DNA of 43,387 bases from Clostridiales bacterium (GCA_022787565.1 JALFVN010000031.1:1-43387); one strand, 5' to 3'; shown: positions 17,676-25,799, counted from the first letter of the stretch. Numbers and translations are program-made. Notes: generated from the sequence alone by a model not told the origin.

Positions 17676-17960
17676 TCAGCTTTTGGCGGCGATGATGTTG
17701 TATTTTATCTTCCAGAATACGCCGGTGCTTTGGCTGTCCTGCACCTCCGCATCGCTCATGGGCTCGGTATCCAGGCCCAGCACGGTTCCTTCCGCAGCGT
17801 CCAGATACAGCTGGTAGCGCAGATAGTCCGTGCAATAGCGGATATCATACAGCCCGCCGTCCAGAGTACAGCGTACCCGGAATACCTGCTGCCGGTCAAG
17901 GCCCGTTTCCTGCAAGGCCCGATCAAGGGCCAGTTTTGGACTGACGATCAATTCGTGCAT
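17676..17960 (-). CDS. Small PepSY-like protein
   Basis: A 94-residue protein (MHELIVSPKLALDRALQETG...) with the PepSY pattern: an N-terminal helix resembling A-x-x-x-AL-x-x-x-G, then a strand pair with VRCTLDGGLYDIRYCTDYLR and a TVLGLDTEP turn. PepSY domains often inhibit proteases or act with anti-sigma factors; the preceding anti-sigma factor contains a similar domain. I choose 17960 because AGGAGAACAA precedes it; an ATG at 17981 is possible. No signal peptide or membrane helix is seen, so its site of action is unclear. It is the last gene of the ECF operon, 37 bp after its neighbour. Confidence 0.75.
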   Translation of the reverse strand: MHELIVSPKLALDRALQETGLDRQQVFRVRCTLDGGLYDIRYCTDYLRYQLYLDAAEGTVLGLDTEPMSDAEVQDSQSTGVFWKIKYNIIAAKS

Positions 17961-17997
17961 TTGTTCTCCTTCCTGTTTCATCCATCGGAGAGGCGGA

Positions 17998-19314
17998 TCA
18001 GCCGAAAAGGCTCTCGGCCCAGGATTCCCACAGCTCGCCATAGTTTTCCCAGGTTCGGCCCTGGGCCCGCGCCCAGCTCTCGATCTCTGCGGCGTGGTCC
18101 CGTGCCCAGGCCTCCCAGTCTCCGCCGTACTGCTCTGCCCAGACCTCCCACAGGCTGCCGCTCTCCTCGGCCCAGCGTTTGATCTCCTCGTCGTGATTCT
18201 TTATCCACTCCGCCCAGTCACCGGAGGTACTGCTGAGCCATTCCTCCAGACTCTGGCTCTGCTCCTGTACCAGATCTGCCATGCTGCCGGTCTGCTCCTG
18301 CAGGATCTGCCCGGCTTCGCCGCTTTGCTGTTCAAGCAAAGTCTCCAGTTCTTTCGCGCTGCTGATGATCTGACCGGTCATGGCTTCCACGATATATTGA
18401 TAGCTGCTTTCACCGTCGTCAAAGGCCAGGTCATAGACCATAAGGCCATCTTCCCAGTCCATGCTGGAGGAAGGGGCAGCGATGCGGTCACTGCTGAGCC
18501 CTGCGTCTGCCAATGCGGCCTCCAGAGCCGCGGCGGAGCCAATATAACCCGCCTCGCTGGCCTGGCCGCTGCGCTGTACGCCTTGCAGGGGCAAACCACT
18601 GCTCAGAAGATTCAGCTGATTGATGGTCAGACCGGCCAGATCGGCAAAGCTGTAGCGGCTGTCCTGGGCCGTGATGTTCCGGATCAGCTGGGCCTTGCCC
18701 AGACTCAGACCGTGTTCCTCTGCCAATGTGCGCAGCTGATCATCCGCGTCCACCTGCTGGCTGATCACTGCGCTGCCGACTCCGCTGCTTTCCAGCAGAC
18801 CGCCGACCTCTTCCCGCAGCCGCTGTTCCAGAGCTGCCGCCTGCTCACCGTCGGCACTTTCCACGCTGATCAGCACGGAGTTTGCCGACACGCTGAGATA
18901 GCCCTGCCGCAGCATGGAGCCGACCAGGGCGTTCACCGTCACTTCCAGGCTGCTGCCTTCAAAATCCATGTTCGCGATGACCTGCTGTCCGTCCTCGTTC
19001 AATGCGGTGACGGAAACCACCTTTTCCTTTTCGTTTACCTTGATCTCCACGCTGGGGTTTACATCCAGGGATACGCTGGCTACAGCGGTGTTCTCCAGCC
19101 GCCACAGCCCCAGGGCGGACACGCCGCCCACCATCAGCAGCAGCGCCGCCGCAATTCCGGCGGCGGAGCGCAGAAGCCTCCCTTTCCGCCGGGGCTTCAT
19201 GCTGACAACCTTCCCGGACTGCATGCGGCAGTCGGTAAGGACGCTGTCAAAAATATCCGGCGTCAGGCCGTCAAAAGCCTGCTTTACCTGCCGGTCAAGC
19301 TCACGGTCTTCCAT
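17998..19314 (-). CDS. RsgI-like anti-sigma factor with PepSY domain and Trp-rich tail
   Basis: About 438 residues. The N-terminus (1-65) is a short cytoplasmic domain that should hold the sigma factor; one membrane helix (about residues 49-70, LLRSAAGIAAALLLMVGGVS) follows. Outside the membrane come an RsgI middle-type domain (VASVSLDVNPSVEIKVNEKE), a helical region, a PepSY-like domain (about 255-320), a Gln/Glu-rich helix and a Trp-rich tail made of two similar units, each with GDW..W, a WA motif and WE (about 365-438). ATG at 19314 or TTG at 19320 could be the start; the latter overlaps the sigma gene by 4 bp. The extracellular part probably senses an envelope or polysaccharide signal; this is inferred. 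Confidence 0.88.
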   Translation of the reverse strand: MEDRELDRQVKQAFDGLTPDIFDSVLTDCRMQSGKVVSMKPRRKGRLLRSAAGIAAALLLMVGGVSALGLWRLENTAVASVSLDVNPSVEIKVNEKEKVVSVTALNEDGQQVIANMDFEGSSLEVTVNALVGSMLRQGYLSVSANSVLISVESADGEQAAALEQRLREEVGGLLESSGVGSAVISQQVDADDQLRTLAEEHGLSLGKAQLIRNITAQDSRYSFADLAGLTINQLNLLSSGLPLQGVQRSGQASEAGYIGSAAALEAALADAGLSSDRIAAPSSSMDWEDGLMVYDLAFDDGESSYQYIVEAMTGQIISSAKELETLLEQQSGEAGQILQEQTGSMADLVQEQSQSLEEWLSSTSGDWAEWIKNHDEEIKRWAEESGSLWEVWAEQYGGDWEAWARDHAAEIESWARAQGRTWENYGELWESWAESLFG

Positions 19315-19316
19315 AT

Positions 19317-19886
19317 TCAAACGCTCTCCTTCTCCAAAATTGATTTTAGTTTTTTCGCGGCACGGTTGTATTTCGAGATCACTGTGGACAGGGGCAGCTC
19401 CAGAAAGTCCGCGATCTCCCTGTGCTTGAAGCCCGCCACCGCGTGGAGCAGCAGCACCTTCTGCTCGTCGTCCCGAAGGGCGGACAGACAGGCGCGTACC
19501 GTCAGCCGGTCGGCCTCACTCAGCCCTGTCAGCGCGGGCAGACGTTCCCAGTCCTCCTGACTCAGCTCCTCCGTCCGCCTTCGCTGCCGCAGGGTCTGAA
19601 AACACAGGTTCTTCGCAATGGACATGATCCAGCCCATAGGGCGGCCCTGGCTTCGGTAGCTTCGGGCGGCATGATAGACATTCACATAGCAGTCATGGAG
19701 CACATCCTCCGCGTCCTGGCGGTTTTTCAGCACCGAAAGGGCGTAGGCGTAAACTGCCGGGGCGGTCTCCCGGTAGAGCCGTTCAAACGCCCGGGCGTCG
19801 TTCTCCGCTGTCAGGCGGATGCATTGGTCCAGCCGGGTACTGCGGCTGGCGTTGTCGTCGGCTGGGGTCATACAAGTCAGCGGCAC
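19317..19886 (-). CDS. ECF RNA polymerase sigma factor (GTG start)
   Basis: A 189-residue sigma-70-family ECF factor with region 2 (FERLYRETAPAVYAYALSVL, then DAEDVLHDCYVNVYHAARSY, the -10 binding part) and region 4 (LSALRDDEQKVLLLHAVAG, FKHREIADFLELPLSTVISK, the -35 helix-turn-helix). I choose GTG at 19886 since AAAGGAGAGG lies just upstream; an ATG at 19922 has none. The gene is immediately followed by the membrane anti-sigma factor, the usual arrangement for SigI/ECF-type pairs. Its regulon cannot be inferred from this window. Confidence 0.95.
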   Translation of the reverse strand: MPLTCMTPADDNASRSTRLDQCIRLTAENDARAFERLYRETAPAVYAYALSVLKNRQDAEDVLHDCYVNVYHAARSYRSQGRPMGWIMSIAKNLCFQTLRQRRRTEELSQEDWERLPALTGLSEADRLTVRACLSALRDDEQKVLLLHAVAGFKHREIADFLELPLSTVISKYNRAAKKLKSILEKESV

Positions 19887-20159
19887 GGCGACCTCTCCTT
19901 TCCGTTTGGTTTTTGCTCTCATCAGGTTAATGATTCAGAGCGGCATTTTATCGCAGGGGAAGAAAATATTTTTTTTATTTTACCATGGAGAACCGAACAG
20001 GGGCAAGAAAAGTAACGGGTAATCATGAAAGTGATGATGTGAGGAGTCGACTGCGGCCACCTTACTTCTTCACTATTCACTTTTACTTTTTACTTGCCCA
20101 TCCGGGAAGTCACCCTTCTCCCCGGATGGGCATAGAATGGCGCGGAAGGAAGGGTCTTT
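19887..20159. other. Divergent gap between ECF sigma and feoA
   Basis: No gene is supported. The stretch contains an AT-rich dispersed repeat (20057-20094) and a stem-loop (20096-20131, arms GCCCATCCGGG/CCCGGATGGGC, 14-base loop) ending 28 bp before feoA. The hairpin may be the leader or attenuator of feoAB; I see no Fur-type palindrome. Confidence 0.5.
20057..20094. repeat. Dispersed AT-rich repeat (CTTCTTCACTATTCAC family)
   Basis: Contains TTACTTCTTCACTATTCAC followed by TTTTACTTTTTAC. Related sequence recurs at 30798-30904 (both arms) and 33283-33315. It behaves as a short dispersed intergenic repeat. Confidence 0.6.
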
Positions 20160-20408
20160 ATGGACGGAGCGTTCTGCCTGGGGCGGATGGAGCCGGAAAT
20201 GTCAGGCCGTGTGCTGGCGCTGCACTGCGCACCGGCCCTGTCCCGCAGGCTTTCGGATATGGGGGTATTCCCCGGCACGGAGATCCGCTGTCTGGCCCAA
20301 AGTCCCCGGGGTGATCTGACGGTCTGCCTGATCCGGGGCGCTGTGGTGGCTCTGCGGCGGCGGGACTGTGAAAATATCCTGATGGGAGGGGCGGAGAATG
20401 AGATTTGA
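20160..20408 (+). CDS. feoA: Ferrous iron transport protein A
   Basis: An 82-residue SH3-like protein with GRVLALHCAPALSRRLSDMG and VFPGTEIRCLAQSPRGD, the FeoA signature. FeoA is a small cytoplasmic partner of the FeoB channel. The frame overlaps feoB by 11 bp, showing tight coupling. The start ATG follows GGAAGGGTCTTT; a closer in-frame ATG is not better placed. Confidence 0.9.
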   Translation: MDGAFCLGRMEPEMSGRVLALHCAPALSRRLSDMGVFPGTEIRCLAQSPRGDLTVCLIRGAVVALRRRDCENILMGGAENEI

Positions 20409-22278
20409 GCATGAGGGGCATGGGCGGGCCGGAAACCGGCCCATCATCGCCCTGGCGGGGATGCCCAATGTGGGCAAAAGCACACTCTTTAACGCCCTCA
20501 CCGGGCTGCGGCGTCACACCGGCAACTGGACCGGCAAGACCGTAGGCGTGGGGCTGGGGCGATGCCGGGGGCAGGATTGGATCATTGCCGACCTGCCCGG
20601 TACATATTCCCTGACGGGCCGCTCTCAGGAGGAGTGCATTGCCGGGGAGTTTTTGCGCCAGGGAAGGGCCGCCCTCACCGTTGTGGTCTGCGACGGCAGC
20701 TGCCTTGTCCGTGGACTGGCGCTGTCATTGCAGGTGATGGCCCTGGGGACGCCGGTGCTGGTCTGCGTGAATCTGCTGGATGAAGCGCGGCGAAAGGGAC
20801 TGGAGATCGACCTTAAGTCCCTGGAACAAAAGCTGGGCGTGCCCGTCGTCGGCCTGGTGGCGCGGAAGCGAGGGAGCCGGAAGCGCTTTGTTCAAGCCGT
20901 AGGGGCGACCCTTGCGGTCGCCCGCGAGACCGGAATGTCTGACGGAGATAATACAAGCGGGCGACCGCAAGGGTCGCCCCTACACTCCTCCGGAATATCC
21001 GGCGTTGATGAGGAAAGGGCCTACGCCCGGGCGGAGGAGCTTTGCCGTCAGGTGGTGAAACAGAGCGGCCATCATCCGCTCTGGGGGCGGCTGGACCGGC
21101 TGCTTACCGGGCGATTTACCGGAGGGGCCGTGATGCTTCTGATGCTCCTTGGCCTGTTCTGGCTGACGGTCAAGGGCGCAAATTATCCCTCGGCCCTGCT
21201 GTCCCGTCTGCTGTTTTCACTGGAGGGGCCGCTTGACCGCGCTCTTGCCGCCCTGGGCGCACAGGAATGGCTCTGCGGTATGCTCTGCCAGGGGGCTTAC
21301 CGTACTCTTGCCTGGGTGGTGGCCGTCATGCTGCCGCCCATGGCCATCTTTTTTCCCCTGTTCTCCCTGCTGGAGGAGCTGGGTTATCTGCCAAGGGCGG
21401 CCTTCAATCTGGACCGGCCCTTTGCCGCCTGCGGCAGCTGCGGCAAGCAGGCCCTGTGCATGTGCATGGGCCTGGGCTGCAACGCCGCCGGGGTGGTGGG
21501 CTGCCGGATTATCGAGACCCGGCGGGAGCGGCTGCTGGCCGTACTGACCAACAGCTTTACCCCCTGCAACGGCCGTTTTCCCACCCTCATCACCCTGACT
21601 GGCTTGTTTTTTGCCTCCGGGGGTCTGGGGCAGGCGGCGGTGATGACCGGGCTGATCCTCTTCTCCGCCGGAGTGACTCTGGCGGCGACAAAGCTGCTGT
21701 CCCTGACGCTTCTGCGGGGAGAGCCGTCTCCCTTCGTGCTGGAGCTGCCTTCCTGGCGGCCGCCCCGGATCTCTCAGGTGCTGCTGCGCTCGCTGCTGGA
21801 TCGGACCCTCTCCGTGCTGGGCCGGGCGGCGGCAGTGGCGGCCCCGGCAGGGGCTGTGCTCTGGCTTCTGGCCAATGTACGGATAGGGGAGGGGAGCCTT
21901 TTGACCCATATGGCAGCGTCCCTGGAGCCGATAGGCAGCTTTCTGGGCATGGATGGGGCGATTCTGCTGGGCTTTATTCTGGGCCTGCCCGCCAACGAGA
22001 TCGTGCTGCCCGTGATTTTGATGATTTACACCGCCGGGGGAAGTCTGGCGGAGATCGGAGACACTGCCGCCCTGGGCACCCTGCTGACCCAAAACGGCTG
22101 GACGACGGCGACAGCGGGCTGTGTCATGCTTTTTTCCCTGCTGCACTGGCCCTGTTCCACCACCCTTTTGACCATAAAAAAAGAGACCGGCAGCCTGGGC
22201 TGGACGGTCCTTGGGGCAATATTGCCCACAGCGGTAGGAATCATTATTTGTGCGCTTGTTGGGACGATTTGCCGGTGA
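20398..22278 (+). CDS. feoB: Ferrous iron transporter B, carrying an in-frame repeat insertion
   Basis: A 626-residue Fe(II) transporter. The N-terminal G domain shows G1 GMPNVGKST, the switch region RRHTGNWTGKTVG, G3 DLPGTYSL and G4 NLLD. After a helical spacer come the membrane helices (about 240 to the end), with Gate motifs around CGSCGKQALCMCMGLGCNAAG and FTPCNGRFPTLITL (both split by loop residues). The sequence is shorter than the usual 650-750 residues. Residues about 168-195 come from a palindromic repeat (20899-20983) that keeps the frame open and falls in the linker between the G domain and helical region, where it may be tolerated. GGAGGGG precedes the ATG. Confidence 0.95.
   Translation: MRFEHEGHGRAGNRPIIALAGMPNVGKSTLFNALTGLRRHTGNWTGKTVGVGLGRCRGQDWIIADLPGTYSLTGRSQEECIAGEFLRQGRAALTVVVCDGSCLVRGLALSLQVMALGTPVLVCVNLLDEARRKGLEIDLKSLEQKLGVPVVGLVARKRGSRKRFVQAVGATLAVARETGMSDGDNTSGRPQGSPLHSSGISGVDEERAYARAEELCRQVVKQSGHHPLWGRLDRLLTGRFTGGAVMLLMLLGLFWLTVKGANYPSALLSRLLFSLEGPLDRALAALGAQEWLCGMLCQGAYRTLAWVVAVMLPPMAIFFPLFSLLEELGYLPRAAFNLDRPFAACGSCGKQALCMCMGLGCNAAGVVGCRIIETRRERLLAVLTNSFTPCNGRFPTLITLTGLFFASGGLGQAAVMTGLILFSAGVTLAATKLLSLTLLRGEPSPFVLELPSWRPPRISQVLLRSLLDRTLSVLGRAAAVAAPAGAVLWLLANVRIGEGSLLTHMAASLEPIGSFLGMDGAILLGFILGLPANEIVLPVILMIYTAGGSLAEIGDTAALGTLLTQNGWTTATAGCVMLFSLLHWPCSTTLLTIKKETGSLGWTVLGAILPTAVGIIICALVGTICR
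20899..20983. repeat. Palindromic repeat inserted inside feoB
   Basis: Perfect 27-bp inverted arms (20899-20925/20957-20983; each begins or ends with GTAGGGGCGACC or its complement) flank a 31-bp centre. It resembles REP/MITE-type palindromes that carry GTAGGGGCGACC ends. It is translated in frame within FeoB. Confidence 0.85.
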
Positions 22279-22282
22279 AAAA

Positions 22283-22304
22283 GGGCGGCCGAAAGGGCCG
22301 CCCC
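22283..22304 (+). terminator. feoB terminator hairpin, copy 1
   Basis: GGGCGGCC-GAAA-GGGCCGCCCC begins 4 bp after the feoB stop. The same 22-bp hairpin recurs at 22473-22494 (one base changed) and 22661-22682, flanking each copy of the element between them. Only a short pyrimidine tail (TTC) follows. Confidence 0.7.
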
Positions 22305-22472
22305 TTCAAGGCGTCGACAAAGTTCGACGCCTTGAAAACTTATTCAGGAGTATTCAAAAATACTCCTGAATATAAGCATAGATTGAACGCCGAAAGGGGA
22401 CTCCCGTCCCCTCTCTGCGCTCTCCCCATGCATTTCTATACGCTGCCGATGGCTTTGTCTACAGTCTGTAGG
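22305..22472. mobile_element. Terminator-associated short element, copy A
   Basis: 168 bp, no ORF. Order of parts: 13-bp stem TTCAAGGCGTCGA/TCGACGCCTTGAA (22305-22317/22324-22336), 14-bp stem TATTCAGGAGTATT/AATACTCCTGAATA (22341-22354/22359-22372), a GGGGAC hairpin, then a conserved single-stranded part ending near TTTGTCTACAGTCTG. Flanked on both sides by the feoB terminator hairpin. See also 22495-22660 and 29804-29963. Confidence 0.75.
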
Positions 22473-22494
22473 GGGCGGCCGAAAGGGCTGCCCC
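22473..22494 (+). terminator. feoB terminator hairpin, copy 2
   Basis: Same 22-bp hairpin as at 22283 with one C-to-T change in the right arm. It separates element copies A and B. Confidence 0.65.
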
Positions 22495-22660
22495 TTCAAG
22501 GCGTCGACAAAGTTCGACGCCTTGAAATCTTATTCAGGAGTATTCAAAAATACTCCTGAATAAGCATAGATTGAACGCCGAAAGGGGACTCCCGTCCCCT
22601 CTCTGCGCTCTCCCCATGCATTTCTATACGCTGCCGATAGCTTTGTCTACAGCCTGTAGG
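22495..22660. mobile_element. Terminator-associated short element, copy B
   Basis: 166 bp, nearly identical to copy A (a 2-bp difference after the second stem and a few substitutions). Same order of hairpins. The two copies form a tandem array with period 188-190 bp that includes the hairpin. Confidence 0.75.
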
Positions 22661-22682
22661 GGGCGGCCGAAAGGGCCGCCCC
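22661..22682 (+). terminator. feoB terminator hairpin, copy 3
   Basis: Identical 22 bp to copy 1. It lies between the element array and the convergent methyltransferase gene and is followed by CTATATTATT. Confidence 0.65.
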
Positions 22683-22690
22683 CTATATTA

Positions 22691-23836
22691 TTATTTGTCA
22701 ATCAGCGTGAGCAGCGTCTGGGTAAAGCCGTATTTCTTTGCCAGGGCGCGGCAGGCGGGCAGTTCCTTTTCTCTGGGCGGGCGAACACGCCGGGCACGGA
22801 GCATGATGTTCTTGGGCGAATGCTCAAAATCCACAAACTCGATCATGTCTGTCTTATAGCCCATATCCTCCAAGGCGGAAGCCCGGATGCTGTCGGTAAG
22901 CAGCGCGCAGACACGCTCCTTCACAATGCCGTGGCGCAGGAAAATGTCCAGCTCCCCGGCTTTTTTGATCTGGTTGTTGACCTCATGCTGGCAGCAGGGG
23001 ACGGAGAAAATGTAATCCGCCTGCTTCTGTATGGCATAATACAGCGCGTAGTCCGTGGCGGTGTCGCAGGCGTGGAGAGTCACCACCATGTCGATATGCT
23101 CGTCGTAGAGCTTGTCTTTGGTCACATCCGCCACCACAAAGCGGAGCTTGTCATAGCCGTATCGGGCAGCCACCGCGTTGCAGTGCTCCACCACGTCCGC
23201 TTTCAGATCGTAGCCGATGATGCGCACATCCATGCCCCGCTTCACCGCAAAATAGTAGAACATGATGAAGGTCAGGTAGGATTTGCCGCAGCCAAAGTCC
23301 AGAATCGTCAGGCTTTTCCGCTGTGAAGCGGCAAATTCATCGTCGATAAGCTGGATGAAGCGGTTGATCTGCCGGTATTTGTCGTATTTGGATTTCACAA
23401 TGCGAAAGTCCGGAGTGAATACCCCCAGATCCACCAGCGCGGGGATGTTCTCCCCCTCGGACAGCAGATAGGTCTTTTGCCGGTCGTGGTCCGGGACTCC
23501 GCCGCCGGGGGCGGCCGCCAGGGCTTTGGCAGTACGTCTGTAGCTGCCGTCCCGCTTTAAAACGTACTGGGCAGCCCCTGTGCCGGTGGTGATCAGAACC
23601 TGGCGGTAGCGGCCGTCCAGTTCCTCATCAAACAGGCGTAGAAGCCCCTGCTCGTCCAGATTCTGGTGGTAGGCCTTGTTGTCCCGGAGGCCCTCCGTCT
23701 GAAAAGCCAGGCGGTCCTTCAGCTTCACCGGGCGGATGCTCAGCTTTGTTCAGGGCGCGGCGGCTGTGGGCTGGGAAAACACGGCTTTGCTGAGATCAGG
23801 CAGAGCCAGAGCCAGATCGGTTTTTAAGGTGGGCAT
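22691..23836 (-). pseudogene. Class I SAM-dependent methyltransferase with in-frame TGA
   Basis: The reading frame from ATG 23836 (RBS AAAGGA) gives MPTLKTDLALALPDLSKAVF, then stops at TGA (23752-23750, codon 29) and continues in the same frame with TKLSIRPVKLKDRLAFQTEG to the normal end. The C-terminal 250 residues hold a Rossmann methyltransferase fold: ILDFGCGKSYLTF (SAM loop), VVADVTKD and LHACDTATDYALY. Cysteines in SVPCCQHE follow. This resembles the Methyltransf_32 group, probably acting on RNA or a small molecule, target unknown. A GTG at 23728 could restart translation after the stop and give 345 residues, so function may be kept. Readthrough, mutation or a base error are all possible. 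Confidence 0.75.
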
Positions 23837-23893
23837 ATTCCAATCCTTTCTTATTGGCGCGCGAGGACAAGCCTCACTCCCTGTAAAATACGC

Positions 23894-23983
23894 TGTCATT
23901 CTGAGGACCGTCAGTGACGAAAAATCCCGTAGTTGAACGCGAAGCCTTTTTATACGGGATCCTTCGCTGCGCTCAGGATGACA
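23894..23983. repeat. TCATCCTGAG-type palindromic repeat, copy 1
   Basis: Begins with TGTCATTCTGAG, contains ATCCCGTA and ACGGGATCCTTCGC near the middle, and ends with CTCAGGATGACA: an imperfect long palindrome. The same family recurs at 27969, 36921, 37025, 40858 and, as a half unit, 41883. Confidence 0.85.
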
Positions 23984-24004
23984 AAATGATTTGATGTCGG
24001 GGGT

Positions 24005-24880
24005 TCAGGCCTCAAACATCCGTTTCAGGTTCAATGCGGCCGCTTTCAGCTCGTTTTTGGAATAGGAATTGTTCTCGTCGTTCAAAAGAGCCGTAACCGC
24101 ATCCCGGGAGCTGAGTCCATCCCGCAGCATAGCGTCTACCAGCAGCGCCTCCGCGCTGACGGCGTGCTCTTTCCGGTTGAAGAAGTAGGCCTCATCGACC
24201 TCCACGATCACGGCGTATTCGCCCTTGTCGTAATTCCCCTTGGCCAGAAGCTGCTCTTTGACCTCTGCCGGAGTGCCCCGGAAGGCCATCTCATGGAGCT
24301 TGGTCATGTCATTGCACAGGCACATGCGCACCAGGGCCTGCTGGTCAATGAAGAAATCCACCAGATCCATGATGCGCTTAGGGCTTTCATAAAAGGCAAA
24401 AGTGCGGGTGTCTCCCCGCCGCAGCTTCTCCAGCAACTTTCGCCGGTCGGCGTTCTCCCGGGGGAAAAAGCCGTAAAACATAAAGCTGGACAGGTCAAAG
24501 CCCGAGATGGACAGGGCATTTACCGCCGCGCAGCAGCCGGGGACGCCGATCACCGGGATGCCGGCCTCCACCGCCGCCCGGATCAGCTCGTTGCCCGGGT
24601 CGGAGATGCAGGGGGTGCCGGCGTCTGTGATCACGGCCACGCTCTTGCCGGAGAGCATCTCGTTGATGAAATATCTGGCCTTGCCGTATTCGTTGAACTT
24701 GTGGTTGGAGACCAGGCGGTTGCGGATCTCCAGCTTGTTCAGCAGCACCATAGAGCGGCGGGTGTCCTCCGCCGCGATGATGTCCACCGTGCTCAGAATT
24801 TCCCGGCCCCGGGGCGACATGTCCCGGGAGTTGCCGATGGGGGTGGCTACAATGTAGAGTTTTCCGGTGCTGTTGTCCAT
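24005..24880 (-). CDS. rsmI: 16S rRNA (cytidine-1402-2'-O)-methyltransferase
   Basis: A 291-residue tetrapyrrole-methylase-fold protein that 2'-O-methylates C1402 of 16S rRNA using SAM. The N-terminus holds LYIVATPIGNSRDMSPRG and VDIIAAEDTRRSMVLLNKL; further blocks are AVITDAGTPCISDPGNELI and VIGVPGCCAAVNALSISGFD, all typical RsmI. The ATG follows AAGGATCATTGTAAA. A plsC gene lies 36 bp upstream on the same strand, so the two may be cotranscribed. Length is normal. Confidence 0.96.
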   Translation of the reverse strand: MDNSTGKLYIVATPIGNSRDMSPRGREILSTVDIIAAEDTRRSMVLLNKLEIRNRLVSNHKFNEYGKARYFINEMLSGKSVAVITDAGTPCISDPGNELIRAAVEAGIPVIGVPGCCAAVNALSISGFDLSSFMFYGFFPRENADRRKLLEKLRRGDTRTFAFYESPKRIMDLVDFFIDQQALVRMCLCNDMTKLHEMAFRGTPAEVKEQLLAKGNYDKGEYAVIVEVDEAYFFNRKEHAVSAEALLVDAMLRDGLSSRDAVTALLNDENNSYSKNELKAAALNLKRMFEA

Positions 24881-24916
24881 TTTACAATGATCCTTCCGTT
24901 TAATTCTCTGCGAGAT

Positions 24917-25729
24917 TTATGCGGCAATTTTCAACTGCTGCTCCATCAGGGAACGGGAGTAGTCCGCCAGCTCGTTGGTGCTCATGGCCTTCACCTGCCC
25001 GGCGGGGATGACCTCCAGAATATCCAGATACACGTCCACACTTTTGAACAGATGGGGACGCTTCACCTTTTCACTGCCCCGGACGCAGGCCACCACAACA
25101 GGCGCACCCGCACGCTGGGCAATCTTGAAAGATCCGGCGTGGAAGGGCAGCATCTCGCCGGTCCGGCTTCTGGTGCCCTCGGGGTAGATGCCCATGTTGC
25201 ACACGCCCTTTTTTAAATACTCCGCCGCCTGGAGAATGGTTTTCAGCGCTTCCCGGTTGTTTTCCCGGTCGATGGGCAGAAAGCCCGCGTTCTTGGCAAT
25301 GACGCCCGCTATCGGGATTTTCAGGTTGGAGGGCTTGGAGATAAAGGAGATGTTCTGCTTTTTCATGGCCCCCATGACCACCAGGGGGTCAAACATGGAC
25401 TTGTGGTTGCAGACAAACAGATATTTCTGATCCTGGGGCAGCTTTTCCAGACCGCTGATGTGCGCCCTGACGCCGGCGTAAAAGCAGAACAGGTCTCCCA
25501 CCCCGGCACAGCAGGCCCGGGCCAGGTTGCTCTGCTTTTCGATGGTCCGGTCATGGTACAACAGACGGATCAGGCACAGACCCAGCACATAGACCAGGTG
25601 AGTAGTGATAAGAGCCAGCACATAGGCCGGGATAAGCTTCCAAAGCTGGGGCAGGGCCGTTACGCCGCCCAGCGCGGCCCAGAGCACCGTCAGCGCAAGA
25701 GCGGACAGATAGAGACACCATATCAGCAT
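24917..25729 (-). CDS. plsC: 1-acyl-sn-glycerol-3-phosphate acyltransferase
   Basis: Membrane acyltransferase that makes phosphatidic acid from lysophosphatidic acid. The catalytic NHKSMFDP box (H109, D114) and the EGTRSR substrate motif (about residue 183) are present, with further blocks AVIAKNAGFLPIDRENNREA and APVVVACVRGS. Two hydrophobic segments at the N-terminus (residues 1-20 and 33-55) anchor it in the membrane. The ATG follows AGGAGATGG. 270 residues is normal for the family. It lies upstream of rsmI. Confidence 0.94.
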   Translation of the reverse strand: MLIWCLYLSALALTVLWAALGGVTALPQLWKLIPAYVLALITTHLVYVLGLCLIRLLYHDRTIEKQSNLARACCAGVGDLFCFYAGVRAHISGLEKLPQDQKYLFVCNHKSMFDPLVVMGAMKKQNISFISKPSNLKIPIAGVIAKNAGFLPIDRENNREALKTILQAAEYLKKGVCNMGIYPEGTRSRTGEMLPFHAGSFKIAQRAGAPVVVACVRGSEKVKRPHLFKSVDVYLDILEVIPAGQVKAMSTNELADYSRSLMEQQLKIAA

Positions 25730-25799
25730 GATTTACCATCTCCTGAATGATTTCGTTTCTCTTGATTGTACCACGGTTTCGCCTGAGAACAAGGGAGTT

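Noticed and set aside
19887-20159. Fur box in front of feoA
   Set aside because: No 7-1-7 GATAATGATAATCATTATC-like match found by eye; only the hairpin and AT-rich repeat are present.
22305-22472. Riboswitch or structured ncRNA downstream of feoB
   Set aside because: It is on the 3' side of genes at both loci and occurs in three copies with duplicated flanks, which fits an inserted element better than a regulator; a processed RNA product is not excluded.
23750-23752. Selenocysteine or programmed readthrough at the in-frame TGA
   Set aside because: No SECIS-like hairpin directly after the TGA is apparent and the position is not a catalytic Cys site; mutation or sequence error is simpler.
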